Origin: an uncultured Desulfobacterales bacterium
GTDB taxonomy: Bacteria; Desulfobacterota; Desulfobacteria; Desulfobacterales; SpSt-501
Assembly: GCA_938048455.1 (NCBI GenBank)
Contig: CALIUY010000060.1
Span: 1-37,647, forward strand
Direction: 5' to 3'
Length of the DNA: 37,647 bases
Shown: in pieces, positions 16,119 through 24,912 of the stretch
How positions within the stretch are numbered: the first letter of the stretch is position 1
Layout of the letters: every line of letters begins with the position of its first letter
Made by a program: the position numbers and the translations under genes
Notes under the pieces: generated by a model
Told to the model about the DNA's origin: nothing
What the model saw: only the letters and a program-made list of their open reading frames with translations
The model's database searches: none

Positions 16119-19100
16119 ATGCCGAAACGCACGGATATTCAAAAGGTTCTGATCATCGGCTCGGGGCCGATCGTCATCGGCCAGGCCTGCGAATTCGACT
16201 ACTCCGGCACGCAGGCCTGCAAGGCGTTGCGCTCGCTCGGCTACAGGATCGTGCTTGTCAACTCCAACCCGGCCACGATCATGACCGACCCGGAAATGGC
16301 CGACGCCACCTACATCGAGCCTCTGAACCCGACGGTGCTCGAGGAGATCATCGCCGCCGAACGCCCCGACGCCGTTCTTCCCAACCTCGGCGGCCAGACC
16401 GGTCTCAACCTCGCCGCCGAGCTCCACCGCAGCGGGGTGCTCGCGCGCTGGGGAGTCCAGGTCATCGGGGTCAACGTGGAGGCCATCCAACGCGGCGAAG
16501 ACCGCACGGCCTTCAAGGAAACCATGGCCCGGTTGGGGATCGACATGCCGCGCAGCCAAGCGGTGCAGAGCGTCTCCAAGGCCGAGGCCGTGGCCGAAGC
16601 CCTTGGTTATCCCGTCGTCGTGCGACCGGCCTACACCCTGGGGGGCACGGGCGGAGGTCTCGTCCACAACCCGGAGGAGCTCCGGCAGATCGCCGCCCGC
16701 GGGCTGGCCGCCAGCCTGATCCACCAGGTGTTGATCGAGGAATCCGTTCTCGGCTGGGAGGAACTCGAGCTCGAGGTCGTTCGCGACGCGAAGAACCGGA
16801 TGATCACCGTCTGCTTCATCGAAAACGTCGACGCCATGGGTGTCCACACCGGAGACAGCCTCTGTGTAGCCCCGATGCTCACGATCCCCCCCGAGCTCCA
16901 GCGGCGCCTCCAGGAGGCCTCCTACCGCATTGTGGAGGCGATCGAGGTGATCGGCGGAACGAACATCCAGTTCGCCCACGACCCGCGGAGCGGGCGGCTG
17001 GTCGTCATCGAAATCAATCCTCGCACATCCCGCTCCTCGGCGCTCGCCTCCAAGGCGACCGGGTTTCCGATCGCCCGCGTCTCGGCGCTTCTCGCCGCCG
17101 GTCTGACCCTCGACGAGCTGCCCTACTGGAAAGGGGGAACGCTCGCCGACTACGAGCCCTCGGGCGATTGCGTGGTGGTCAAGTTCGCGCGCTGGGCCTT
17201 CGAAAAATTCCGCGGGATCGAAGACCGTCTCGGAACGCAAATGCGCGCCGTGGGCGAGGTCATGAGCATCGGCCGGACTTACAAGGAAGCCCTGCAGAAG
17301 GCCGTCCGCAGTCTGGAGATCGGCCGCTACGGGCTGGGGTTCGCCAAAAACTTTCATGAGCTCCCGCTCGAGCGGCTGATGGCGATGCTCGCCGTCCCGA
17401 CGAGCGAGCGGCAGTTCCTGCTCTACGAGGCGCTGCGCAAGGGCGCGGACGTTGAGGCCCTCTACCGCCTGACGCACATCAAGCCCTGGTTTCTCGAGCA
17501 AATGAAGGAACTGGTCCTCCTGGAAGAGGAGATCCTCGCCCGACGGGGAAAATCGATCCCCCCGGCCCTTCTGCGTCGGGCGAAGGAGGACGGCTTCTCC
17601 GACCGCTATCTCGCCGGGCTTCTGGGTACGGCCGAAAGCGAGATCCGGCGCCTGCGCCGCGAGGCGGGCATCGCCCCCGTCTGGCAGCCCGTCCCCGTCA
17701 GCGGGGTGGAAAACGCCGCCTATTACTATTCGACATACCACGGGGAAGACCGCGTGCCGGTCGACCGGCGGCGCAAGGTGCTCGTCTTGGGCGGCGGCCC
17801 CAACCGCATCGGCCAAGGGATCGAGTTCGATTACTGCTGCGTTCACGCCGCCTACGCCCTACGCGATGCCGGCTGGGAAGCGATCATGGTCAACTGCAAC
17901 CCCGAGACGGTTTCCACCGATTACGACACGGCGGACCGGCTCTACTTCGAGCCGCTCACCGTGGAAGACGTGCTCGCCATTTACGAAAAGGAGTCCCCCG
18001 AGGGGGTGATCGCGCAGTTCGGGGGACAGACCCCCCTCAACATCGCCCGCGAACTCGCCGCGGCCGGGGTTCGTATTCTCGGCACCTCGCCGGAGGCGAT
18101 CGATCTCGCCGAGGACCGCGACCGGTTCCGGGAGATGATGCAACGGCTGGGGATCCCCATGCCCGAAGCCGGCATGGCGGGAACCATCGACGAAGCCCTC
18201 GCCGTCGCGCGCAACATCGGCTTCCCCGTGATCGTGCGACCCTCCTACGTCCTGGGCGGACGCGGCATGGAGGTCGTGCACGACGAGGCGATGCTCGAGC
18301 AATACATGCGGGCCGCCGCCGAGGTCTCCCCGCAACGCCCCATTCTGATCGATCGGTTTCTCGACAACGCGATCGAAGCGGAGGCCGACGCCGTCTGTGA
18401 CGGAAAAAGCGCCTTCGTCCCCGCGGTGATGGAGCACATCGAGCTGGCGGGCATTCATTCCGGGGACTCGGCCTGCGTCATCCCGCCGATCAGCCTCGCC
18501 CCGAAACACATCGACACGATCGGGGAAGCGACCCGCCGCATCGCGCTCGAGCTGGGAGTGGTGGGGCTGATGAACATCCAGTATGCCATCTTCGAAAACA
18601 CCCTCTACGTCCTCGAGGCGAACCCGCGGGCCTCGCGCACGGTGCCGCTCGTCTCCAAGGTCTGCGGTCTGTCCATGGCGAAAATCGCCACCCGCGTCAT
18701 CCTGGGCGAAACGATCGCCGGGCTCGGCCTGCGCGAGCGGCGCATCCCCCACTACGGGGTGAAAGAAGCGGTCTTTCCCTTCAACATGTTCCCGGAAGTG
18801 GACCCCGTGCTGGGCCCCGAGATGCGCTCGACGGGCGAAGTGTTGGGCCTGTCCTACTCGTTCGGTCGGGCCTTCTTCAAAGCCCAGGAGGCCGCCTCCG
18901 GGAGGCTTCCGCTGGAGGGAACGGTCCTGTTCACCATCGCCGATCGCGACAAAAACGCGGCCATCGAGCCCGCCCGCCGCTTCCGCGAACTCGGCTTCCA
19001 GCTGATGGCGACCGAGGGCACACACCGCTTTCTCCAGGAAAAGGGGATCGACTCGATTCCCGTCCCCAAGCTCGGCACGGGCCGACCCGACCTCCTGGAC

Positions 19101-19319
19101 GCGATCCGCGAAGGCCGGGTGCAGCTTTTGGTCAACACCCCGAGCGGCCGCCGCAGCGCCGTGGACAGCTCCGAGATCCGCCGCGCGGCGATCCGACACC
19201 GGGTGCCCTACATCACGACCACGGCGGCCGCGATCGCCGCCGCCAAGGGCATCGCGGCCCGACGGGAGGGCGCCCCCCAGGTGAGGCCCCTGCAGCGCTA
19301 CCACGCGGATATCCGCTGA
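16119..19319 (+). CDS. carB: Carbamoyl-phosphate synthase large subunit
   Basis: This 1066-residue protein has the full-length CarB arrangement. The first ATP-grasp half starts with KVLIIGSGPIVIGQACEFDYSG. The second homologous half begins near residue 550 with KVLVLGGGPNRIGQGIEFDYC. A C-terminal MGS-like regulatory domain follows from about residue 935 (TEGTHRFLQEKGI). The enzyme makes carbamoyl phosphate from bicarbonate, ATP and ammonia for pyrimidine and arginine synthesis. Ammonia normally comes from the glutaminase subunit CarA, but no carA is in this window. The next gene, 41 bases downstream on the same strand, is instead a PurF-like protein whose glutaminase nucleophile is lost. The ATG at 16119 follows an AAGG-type site. 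Confidence 0.97.
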   Translation: MPKRTDIQKVLIIGSGPIVIGQACEFDYSGTQACKALRSLGYRIVLVNSNPATIMTDPEMADATYIEPLNPTVLEEIIAAERPDAVLPNLGGQTGLNLAAELHRSGVLARWGVQVIGVNVEAIQRGEDRTAFKETMARLGIDMPRSQAVQSVSKAEAVAEALGYPVVVRPAYTLGGTGGGLVHNPEELRQIAARGLAASLIHQVLIEESVLGWEELELEVVRDAKNRMITVCFIENVDAMGVHTGDSLCVAPMLTIPPELQRRLQEASYRIVEAIEVIGGTNIQFAHDPRSGRLVVIEINPRTSRSSALASKATGFPIARVSALLAAGLTLDELPYWKGGTLADYEPSGDCVVVKFARWAFEKFRGIEDRLGTQMRAVGEVMSIGRTYKEALQKAVRSLEIGRYGLGFAKNFHELPLERLMAMLAVPTSERQFLLYEALRKGADVEALYRLTHIKPWFLEQMKELVLLEEEILARRGKSIPPALLRRAKEDGFSDRYLAGLLGTAESEIRRLRREAGIAPVWQPVPVSGVENAAYYYSTYHGEDRVPVDRRRKVLVLGGGPNRIGQGIEFDYCCVHAAYALRDAGWEAIMVNCNPETVSTDYDTADRLYFEPLTVEDVLAIYEKESPEGVIAQFGGQTPLNIARELAAAGVRILGTSPEAIDLAEDRDRFREMMQRLGIPMPEAGMAGTIDEALAVARNIGFPVIVRPSYVLGGRGMEVVHDEAMLEQYMRAAAEVSPQRPILIDRFLDNAIEAEADAVCDGKSAFVPAVMEHIELAGIHSGDSACVIPPISLAPKHIDTIGEATRRIALELGVVGLMNIQYAIFENTLYVLEANPRASRTVPLVSKVCGLSMAKIATRVILGETIAGLGLRERRIPHYGVKEAVFPFNMFPEVDPVLGPEMRSTGEVLGLSYSFGRAFFKAQEAASGRLPLEGTVLFTIADRDKNAAIEPARRFRELGFQLMATEGTHRFLQEKGIDSIPVPKLGTGRPDLLDAIREGRVQLLVNTPSGRRSAVDSSEIRRAAIRHRVPYITTTAAAIAAAKGIAARREGAPQVRPLQRYHADIR

Positions 19320-19360
19320 ACGCGAAACGATCCCCGGAGACCCGAGGAGGGCGAACCGCC

Positions 19361-20764
19361 ATGGGCGGCTTGTTCGGCATCGCATCCCGCTCCGATTGCG
19401 CCGGCGATCTCTTCTATGGAACGGACTACCATTTTCACCTGGGGACGCGCTACGGCGGGATGGCGGTGCGCAACGCGCACGGGGTCAAGCGTTCGATCCA
19501 CAGCATCGAAAACAGCTACTTTCGGACCAAGTTCGAGCCGGATCTGCCGCAGTTCAAAGGCACGATGGGCATCGGGGTGATCAGCGACACCGACCCGCAG
19601 CCGATCTTCATGGCCTCTCACTTGGGGACCTTCGGCCTGGTGACGGTGGGGAAAATCGCGAACATCGAGGATCTCGTTCGGCGCGCCTTCGACAAGCGGC
19701 GCTACTTTTCGGACACGACCGGGGCGGGCGTCAACGCCACCGAACTCACCGCCAACCTCATCATCGAGCACGACAGCTTCGAAGCCGGCATCCGCGCCGC
19801 CCAGGAGGCGATCCGCGGGTCGCTGACCCTTCTTCTGCTCGCCGAGAAGGGGATCTACGCCGCCCGCGACCGCCTGGGGCGCACGCCGCTGGCCATCGGC
19901 CGCCGAGCCGACGCCGTCGCCGTCGCCTCGGAGACCTGCGCCTTTCCCAACCTCGGCTTTCGCACGGAGGCTTTTCTCGGACCCGGCGAAGCGGTCTTCT
20001 TCGACGCCGACGGCTGGGAACGAAGGCTTTCGCCGGGGTCCGAGATGCAGATCTGCGCCTTTCTCTGGATCTACTACGGCTACCCGGCTTCGGAATACGA
20101 GGGGGTCAACGTCGAAGAGGCGCGCAACCGCTGCGGGGCCGCGCTCGCCCGCGGCGATGAGGCCGCGGTCGATTACGTGGCCGGGATTCCGGACTCCGGA
20201 ATCGGTCACGCCATCGGCTACGCCGCGGCACGGGGGATCCCCTACCGGAGGCCCTTCGTCAAGTACACACCGACCTGGCCGCGGAGCTTCATGCCTCAGA
20301 ACCCGGCGATGCGGGATCTGGTGGCCCGCATGAAGCTGATTCCCGTGCGCCGCCTGATCGAGGACAAGCGCTTGCTCTTCTGCGAGGACTCCATCGTGCG
20401 CGGCACCCAGCTCAAGGACACGATCGGCAACCTCTATGCCTACGGTGCGCGGGAAGTCCACATGCGGCCCGCCTGCCCGGTGCTCATCCACCCCTGCGAG
20501 TTCATCAACTTTTCCACCTCACGGTCCACCCTCGACCTCGCCGGCCGCCGCGCGATCCAAGAGCTGGAAGGCGACGCCCCCCGGGATCTTTCGGCCTACG
20601 CGCGCGCGGGATCTCCGGAAAACCTGGCCATGATCGAGATCATCCGCCGCCGGCTCAACCTCACCACCCTGAAATTCCAGCGCCTGGAAGACATGGTGGC
20701 CGCGATCGGTCTTCCCCGCGAAAAGCTTTGCACCCATTGCTGGGACGCATCCAGCCGCTTTTGA
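19361..20764 (+). CDS. Amidophosphoribosyltransferase (PurF) homologue lacking the glutaminase Cys
   Basis: This 467-residue protein has an N-terminal Ntn glutamine amidotransferase-like domain (about 1-230) and a C-terminal phosphoribosyltransferase domain. The PRPP loop LLFCEDSIVRGTQL is at about residues 338-351. True PurF starts Met-Cys-Gly and uses Cys2 as the nucleophile after Met removal. Here the start is MGGLFGIAS, with Gly at position 2, so glutamine hydrolysis by this route should not occur. A C-terminal CTHC (Cys457, Cys460) resembles the iron-sulfur ligands of Bacillus-type PurF. Similar Gly2 homologues occur in other anaerobes and are usually annotated as PurF. GAGGAGGG precedes the ATG, and it is in line with carB. 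It may use free ammonia or have a regulatory role. Confidence 0.85.
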   Translation: MGGLFGIASRSDCAGDLFYGTDYHFHLGTRYGGMAVRNAHGVKRSIHSIENSYFRTKFEPDLPQFKGTMGIGVISDTDPQPIFMASHLGTFGLVTVGKIANIEDLVRRAFDKRRYFSDTTGAGVNATELTANLIIEHDSFEAGIRAAQEAIRGSLTLLLLAEKGIYAARDRLGRTPLAIGRRADAVAVASETCAFPNLGFRTEAFLGPGEAVFFDADGWERRLSPGSEMQICAFLWIYYGYPASEYEGVNVEEARNRCGAALARGDEAAVDYVAGIPDSGIGHAIGYAAARGIPYRRPFVKYTPTWPRSFMPQNPAMRDLVARMKLIPVRRLIEDKRLLFCEDSIVRGTQLKDTIGNLYAYGAREVHMRPACPVLIHPCEFINFSTSRSTLDLAGRRAIQELEGDAPRDLSAYARAGSPENLAMIEIIRRRLNLTTLKFQRLEDMVAAIGLPREKLCTHCWDASSRF

Positions 20765-20783
20765 ACTTGCGGCGGTCTCGGCG

Positions 20784-21707
20784 TCAGCCGCCGATCCGCA
20801 CCGCGAAGCCCCGCCCCGCGAGGAAGGCGCGGACCTCCTCGACCCGCGGCGGGGGGCAGGCGGGCTTTCCTTCCAGGGCGTAGCGGCGTCCGAGACGCCG
20901 ATACTTGGGCTCGCCCAGGCGGTGGTAAGGCAAAAGATCGATCCGGCGCACCGCACGGAGGGAGGAGATGAAATCGGCCGCCGCCGCGATCGTCGGCGGG
21001 TCGTCGTTGATGCCGTCGACCAGCGGGATGCGGATCACCACTTCCGCTCCCGCCGCCGCAAGCCGCCGCACGTTTTCGAGGATCCGCTCGTTTCCCCGAC
21101 CCGTGAGCCGCCGGTGCGCCGCCGGGTCCACGTGCTTCAGGTCGTAGAGGAAAAGGTCCACCCAGGGGAGCAAGGCCTCAAGGATCTCCCAGTCCGCCTC
21201 GCCGCTCGTCTCGATCGCCGTATGGGCGCCTTTCTCTTCGATGCGGTAACGCCGCAGCAGATCGAGGGCGAATTCCGGCTGAGCGAGCGGCTCGCCTCCC
21301 GAAAGCGTAAGCCCGCCTCCGGAGTGCTCGGCGTAGAGCGCATCGCGCGCCGCCTCGGCCAGAGCTTCCTCGACGCTCACCCGGCGGCCGAACACCTGGA
21401 GGGCCTCGCCGGGGCAGGCGAGCGCGCAGCGCCCGCAGCCCTCGCAACGAGCGGCATCGATGCGGCGGGATCCGTCTGCGGCGGCGGAGACGGCTCCCGC
21501 CGGGCAGACCTCGAGACAGCGGTTGCAGCCGATGCAGCGCTCGGCGATCCAGAGCGTCTCCGGCCGGGCCCGCTGGGACTCCGGGTTGCAGCACCACAGG
21601 CAGCGCAGCGGGCAGCCTTTGAAGAACACGGTCGTGCGGATCCCCGGCCCGTCGTGCAGGCTGAAACCGCGGATGTCGAAAAGAAGGCCCGTTTCCCCCG
21701 GATCCAT
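20784..21707 (-). CDS. Glycyl-radical enzyme activating protein (radical SAM)
   Basis: This 307-residue radical SAM activase installs the glycyl radical on its partner enzyme using S-adenosylmethionine. The CxxxCxxC cluster motif is Cys32, Cys36 and Cys39 (CPLRCLWC). Two extra four-iron ferredoxin motifs follow at Cys58-61-64-68 and Cys88-91-94-98, as in activases of the larger PFL2-like type. SGGEPLAQPEF and the DLKHVDPAAHRRLTG block are also standard. The start codon overlaps the stop of the glycyl-radical enzyme (TGATG), which makes that protein its obvious substrate. It is the last gene of the three-gene unit and converges with the PurF-like gene. Confidence 0.95.
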   Translation of the reverse strand: MDPGETGLLFDIRGFSLHDGPGIRTTVFFKGCPLRCLWCCNPESQRARPETLWIAERCIGCNRCLEVCPAGAVSAAADGSRRIDAARCEGCGRCALACPGEALQVFGRRVSVEEALAEAARDALYAEHSGGGLTLSGGEPLAQPEFALDLLRRYRIEEKGAHTAIETSGEADWEILEALLPWVDLFLYDLKHVDPAAHRRLTGRGNERILENVRRLAAAGAEVVIRIPLVDGINDDPPTIAAAADFISSLRAVRRIDLLPYHRLGEPKYRRLGRRYALEGKPACPPPRVEEVRAFLAGRGFAVRIGG

Positions 21708-24109
21708 CAGAGGCCGTGCTCGGCGCGCGAGAGAATCTCGAGCTGAATATCGCGGCTGAGAAGCGTGAAGTAATCCGAGTATCCCGCGACCCGGATGAGA
21801 AGGTGGCGATGCCGTTCGGGGTGTTCCATAGCCTCGAGGAGAATCGCGCGGTCGACGATGTTGAACTGGACGTGATGCCCCCCTTGGCTGAAGTAGCCGC
21901 GGATCAGGGCGGCGAGCTTGTGCAGGTCGCGGTCGTTTTGCACCGACGAAGGGCTGATCTTGATGTTGAGCAGCGTCCCGTTGGTGCGGGCATGATCGAG
22001 CTTGGCGACCGAGCGCATCGCCGCCGTGGGACCGCGGCGGTCATGCCCCTGGACGGGGCTCACCCCCTCGGAGAGCCAGGCTCCGGCGCGGCGGCCGTCG
22101 GGGGTGGCCCCGGTGAGTTCCCCCAGGGCGATGTGGCTCGTGGTGGGCAGAAGATCCACCCAGTAACGGCCGCCTTGACAGTCGGTGTGCCGCTCGACGG
22201 CCGCGCAGAAGATCTCCTGGACGGCGGCGGCGAGTTGATCGGCGGCCTCGTCGTCGTTTCCGTAGCGGGGGGTTTTGTTCACGAGAACAAGGCGCAGATC
22301 CTCGCATCCCTCCCAGTTGCGGTCGAGAGCCTCGAGCAGACGCTCCAGGGAAAGGCTCCGGCGCTCGAAGACGTGGGTGCGGATCGCCGCAAGCGAGTCG
22401 GCGACCGTGCCGACGGCCACCCCGGAGATCGTGGCGATCTTGTAATGCGAACCGCCGGCATGCCAGTCGGTCGCGGTGGCGATGCAGTCCTCGATCAACG
22501 CCGAGGTGAAAGGCACGGGGCAGTGTTCGGCGTAGATCGTGCGCACGAGGTCGTCGTAGCGTACCTTGAGGTTCACAAAATGTTCCACTTGCCTGCGGAA
22601 GGCGGAAAGCACGTCCTCGAAGCTGGAAAAGACACGCGGGTCGCCGGTGGAGGGGCCGAGCCTCTCACCGGTCAAACGGTCGAGGCCGTCGTTTAGGGCG
22701 AGCTCCAGGGCCTTGGCGAGGTTGAAATAACCGCTCGAGGCCATACGGTCCTTGCCGTCGCAGAATCCGGCGACACAGCCGTTCAGACTGCTTGCGCGCG
22801 CGTCCTCGAGCGTCTTGCCGCGGTTCACCATGCCGAGCGCGAGCACATCGGCGTTGAACATCGCGGGCATGCCGGTTCCCAGACGCAGGACTTCGCAGCA
22901 GCGATAGAGAAATTTCGGGGACGTGAGCGAGGCGATCTGGGCGGAAAGCCCCGGTTGGGGGAGCCGCGTGTGCTCGAGGGCGTTGAGGCAGACATAGGAG
23001 AGCTCGTTCACCGCGTCACGCCCGTTGCGGGTGAGCCCCCCGATGTTCAGGTTTTGAAAGTCGGGGTAGGAACTCGAGGTCTGGGATTCGCCGGAATCCT
23101 TGGCCAGCGTGATCTCGTCGAATTTGACCCAGAGGCAGTCGATCAGCTCCTGGGCCTCGTCGGCCGTGATCTCCCGGCGATCCAGGCTCCACCGGTAGTA
23201 GGGGTAAAGGTACTGGTCGAAGCGCCCGGGCCCGAAGGCGTGGCCGGGGGTCTCGAGGTTGAGGACGAGGTGGGCGATCCAGAAGGATTGCAAGGCCTCG
23301 GCAAAGCCGCGGGCGGGATGCTCGGGCACGCGTTCCAGGATCGCGGCGATCCGCTCGAGCTCGGCGCGCCGGCGGGGATCCGGGGTTTCCCGGGCGATCC
23401 GCCGCGCCGCGGCGGCATGGCGGGCGGCGAAGCGGATCACGGCCTCGCAGACCAGGGCCACCGATTCGAGAAACGATCGGCGGTGGAGAAAGTCCGGGGC
23501 CTTCGGGTCGAGCCGGGAAAGCGCGGCATCGACCTCGCTGAGAATACCCCGCATCCCCAGCCGCAGGACCTTTTCGTAGCCCGCCTGGATGTGGCCGATC
23601 GAGCGCGATCGGAAATAATTGTAAATGACGCCCCGCTCGTCCGCCCGGCGGATCTCTTCGGGCACGGCCTCCTCGATGCGGTCGACGATCTGCCTTCCTT
23701 TCCAGTAAGGGAAGACCTCGCGGCGCAGGATGCGCTTGGTTGCGTCGCTGACCCGGAAGGGAGTGTCCTTGCGCGTCGCCAGCCGGTCGAGGTCACGCTC
23801 GAGCCAGCTGCAGTTGATCTCGGGGTAGACGGGGGAGCCCCGGGGGGTGAGGGCTTTCAGGCCGACGATGAGCTCGCCCTCCTGGATGACGATGGGATGC
23901 TCGTCGAGGATTCGGGCGAGCATCCTCGCCCGCCGCAGGGCGAGCGGCAGGCCTTCGGTCTCGCGGAAGCTCCGCGTCACGGAGACCGCGCGGTGAGCGT
24001 GAACCTCGGGGGGGGTGTTCCGGTTGCGCTCAATTCCCAGGATCACCCGCGGTGTGGGATGAACGGGGCGGGGCTCCGCCTGCGGGCGTTCCGAAGTTGC
24101 GCTTTTCAT
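21707..24109 (-). CDS. Glycyl-radical enzyme of the pyruvate formate-lyase family, substrate unknown
   Basis: This 800-residue glycyl-radical enzyme has the radical Gly776 in RVAGYSDYF and the thiyl-radical Cys445 in SLNGCVAGFC. Length and the C-terminal glycine-radical domain are normal. In glycerol, choline, isethionate and hydroxyphenylacetate enzymes the Cys is followed two residues later by Glu (GCVE). Here that position is Ala447, so the usual general base is missing, and it is not a CC-type pyruvate formate-lyase either. The N-terminus (residues 1-35) is a non-conserved tail. It is coupled to a GntR/FCD regulator upstream (ATGA overlap) and its activase downstream. The reaction cannot be assigned; FCD regulators usually sense carboxylic acids, which hints at an acid substrate. 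Confidence 0.93.
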   Translation of the reverse strand: MKSATSERPQAEPRPVHPTPRVILGIERNRNTPPEVHAHRAVSVTRSFRETEGLPLALRRARMLARILDEHPIVIQEGELIVGLKALTPRGSPVYPEINCSWLERDLDRLATRKDTPFRVSDATKRILRREVFPYWKGRQIVDRIEEAVPEEIRRADERGVIYNYFRSRSIGHIQAGYEKVLRLGMRGILSEVDAALSRLDPKAPDFLHRRSFLESVALVCEAVIRFAARHAAAARRIARETPDPRRRAELERIAAILERVPEHPARGFAEALQSFWIAHLVLNLETPGHAFGPGRFDQYLYPYYRWSLDRREITADEAQELIDCLWVKFDEITLAKDSGESQTSSSYPDFQNLNIGGLTRNGRDAVNELSYVCLNALEHTRLPQPGLSAQIASLTSPKFLYRCCEVLRLGTGMPAMFNADVLALGMVNRGKTLEDARASSLNGCVAGFCDGKDRMASSGYFNLAKALELALNDGLDRLTGERLGPSTGDPRVFSSFEDVLSAFRRQVEHFVNLKVRYDDLVRTIYAEHCPVPFTSALIEDCIATATDWHAGGSHYKIATISGVAVGTVADSLAAIRTHVFERRSLSLERLLEALDRNWEGCEDLRLVLVNKTPRYGNDDEAADQLAAAVQEIFCAAVERHTDCQGGRYWVDLLPTTSHIALGELTGATPDGRRAGAWLSEGVSPVQGHDRRGPTAAMRSVAKLDHARTNGTLLNIKISPSSVQNDRDLHKLAALIRGYFSQGGHHVQFNIVDRAILLEAMEHPERHRHLLIRVAGYSDYFTLLSRDIQLEILSRAEHGL

Positions 24110-24846
24110 GGCTGGCTCTCCTTGGGCCTACGGGCGGCGGCCCGTTGCATGATCCGGGTGGCGCGGGCGACGTGTTTGCGAGCGATGCGCTCGGCCCGCT
24201 CCCCCTCGCCCCGGCAGACGGCCTCCACCAGGGCGTGGAGCTCCTCCAGGGTCGAACGGATCACCTCCGCGCTGCGGGGGAGGAACGCCCGGATGTGCCC
24301 CTGATGAACGTTTTGGTGCACGGTTTCCAGAAAAAATCGGTGCAGGGGGTTTCCGGCCAGCTGAGCGAGGGCGAGGTGGATGTCGCGGTCGGCCGCCATG
24401 AACTCCTCCCAGCGGCGGGGCCCTTCGGCCGCCAGGGCGGCGGCACGCGCGAGCAGCCCTTCGAGCTGTTTTCGCGCGCGATCCCGGCAGCGGCGGGCGG
24501 CGCGCCGCGCGAGCAGCCCTTCGAGGTCCTGGCGGAACTCGGAAAGTTGGCCGAGCGAAATGCCCCGCGAGTGGAGGAAAATCCGCAGCTGCTCGGCCAT
24601 CGGCTCCGTGTTCACCGGTTTGACGAACACTCCGCCCCGCTGTCCCTTGCGGATTTCCACGAGCCCCTTCTGCTCGAGAACGCGCAGCGATTCGCGCAGC
24701 GTGTTGCGGCTGACGGCGAAGGCCTGCTGCAGAACGCGTTCGGCCGGCAGACGATCGCCGTCGGCGAAGGCGCCCCCGAGGATGGCCGCCTCGAGCTGCG
24801 CCGTCACCGCCTCAAACGCCCGCTGGGGCTGGACCTTCTGGAACAC
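24106..24846 (-). CDS. GntR-family regulator, FadR subgroup (FCD domain)
   Basis: This 246-residue regulator has an N-terminal winged helix (residues 10-75) with the typical GDRLPAERVLQQAFAVSRNT and LRESLRVLEQKGLVEIRKG, and an all-helical FCD ligand domain from about 95. DIHLALAQLAGNPLH and the His in EELHALVEAV are candidate metal/ligand residues. It is the first gene of the glycyl-radical operon, overlapping the enzyme gene by four bases. A perfect FadR-type site covers its own -10 region, so it very probably represses itself and the operon. The ligand is unknown, probably a carboxylate related to the enzyme substrate or product. Confidence 0.92.
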   Translation of the reverse strand: MFQKVQPQRAFEAVTAQLEAAILGGAFADGDRLPAERVLQQAFAVSRNTLRESLRVLEQKGLVEIRKGQRGGVFVKPVNTEPMAEQLRIFLHSRGISLGQLSEFRQDLEGLLARRAARRCRDRARKQLEGLLARAAALAAEGPRRWEEFMAADRDIHLALAQLAGNPLHRFFLETVHQNVHQGHIRAFLPRSAEVIRSTLEELHALVEAVCRGEGERAERIARKHVARATRIMQRAAARRPKESQP

Positions 24847-24874
24847 CGTCTTCTCTGTCGGGTATCGGATTTCA

Positions 24875-24887
24875 ATGGTTCAACCAT
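24875..24887 (-). promoter_or_regulatory. FadR-type operator of the glycyl-radical operon
   Basis: The sequence ATGGTTCAACCAT is a perfect palindrome with six-base arms around one base. It contains TGGTnnnACCA, the known core of FadR-subgroup binding sites. It overlaps the -10 hexamer of the operon promoter, so a bound regulator would block polymerase. Confidence 0.75.
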
Positions 24888-24912
24888 AATCTTCCTTTGC
24901 GGCCCCTGTCAA
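24884..24912 (-). promoter_or_regulatory. Sigma70-type promoter of the gntR / glycyl-radical operon
   Basis: On the minus strand TTGACA (24912-24907, perfect -35) and TTATGG (24889-24884, or TATGGT one base on) are separated by 17 bases. The -35 hexamer contains the TGA stop codon of thiC. The transcript would start near 24877 and carry a leader of about 30 bases. Confidence 0.65.

Noticed and set aside
16014-17846. Long open frame on the minus strand opposite carB, and similar long frames opposite arsS, hrpB, thi4 and ThiC
   Set aside because: They mirror the codon structure of clear genes in GC-rich DNA, have no family motifs and are low-complexity Arg/Gly/Asp/His-rich.
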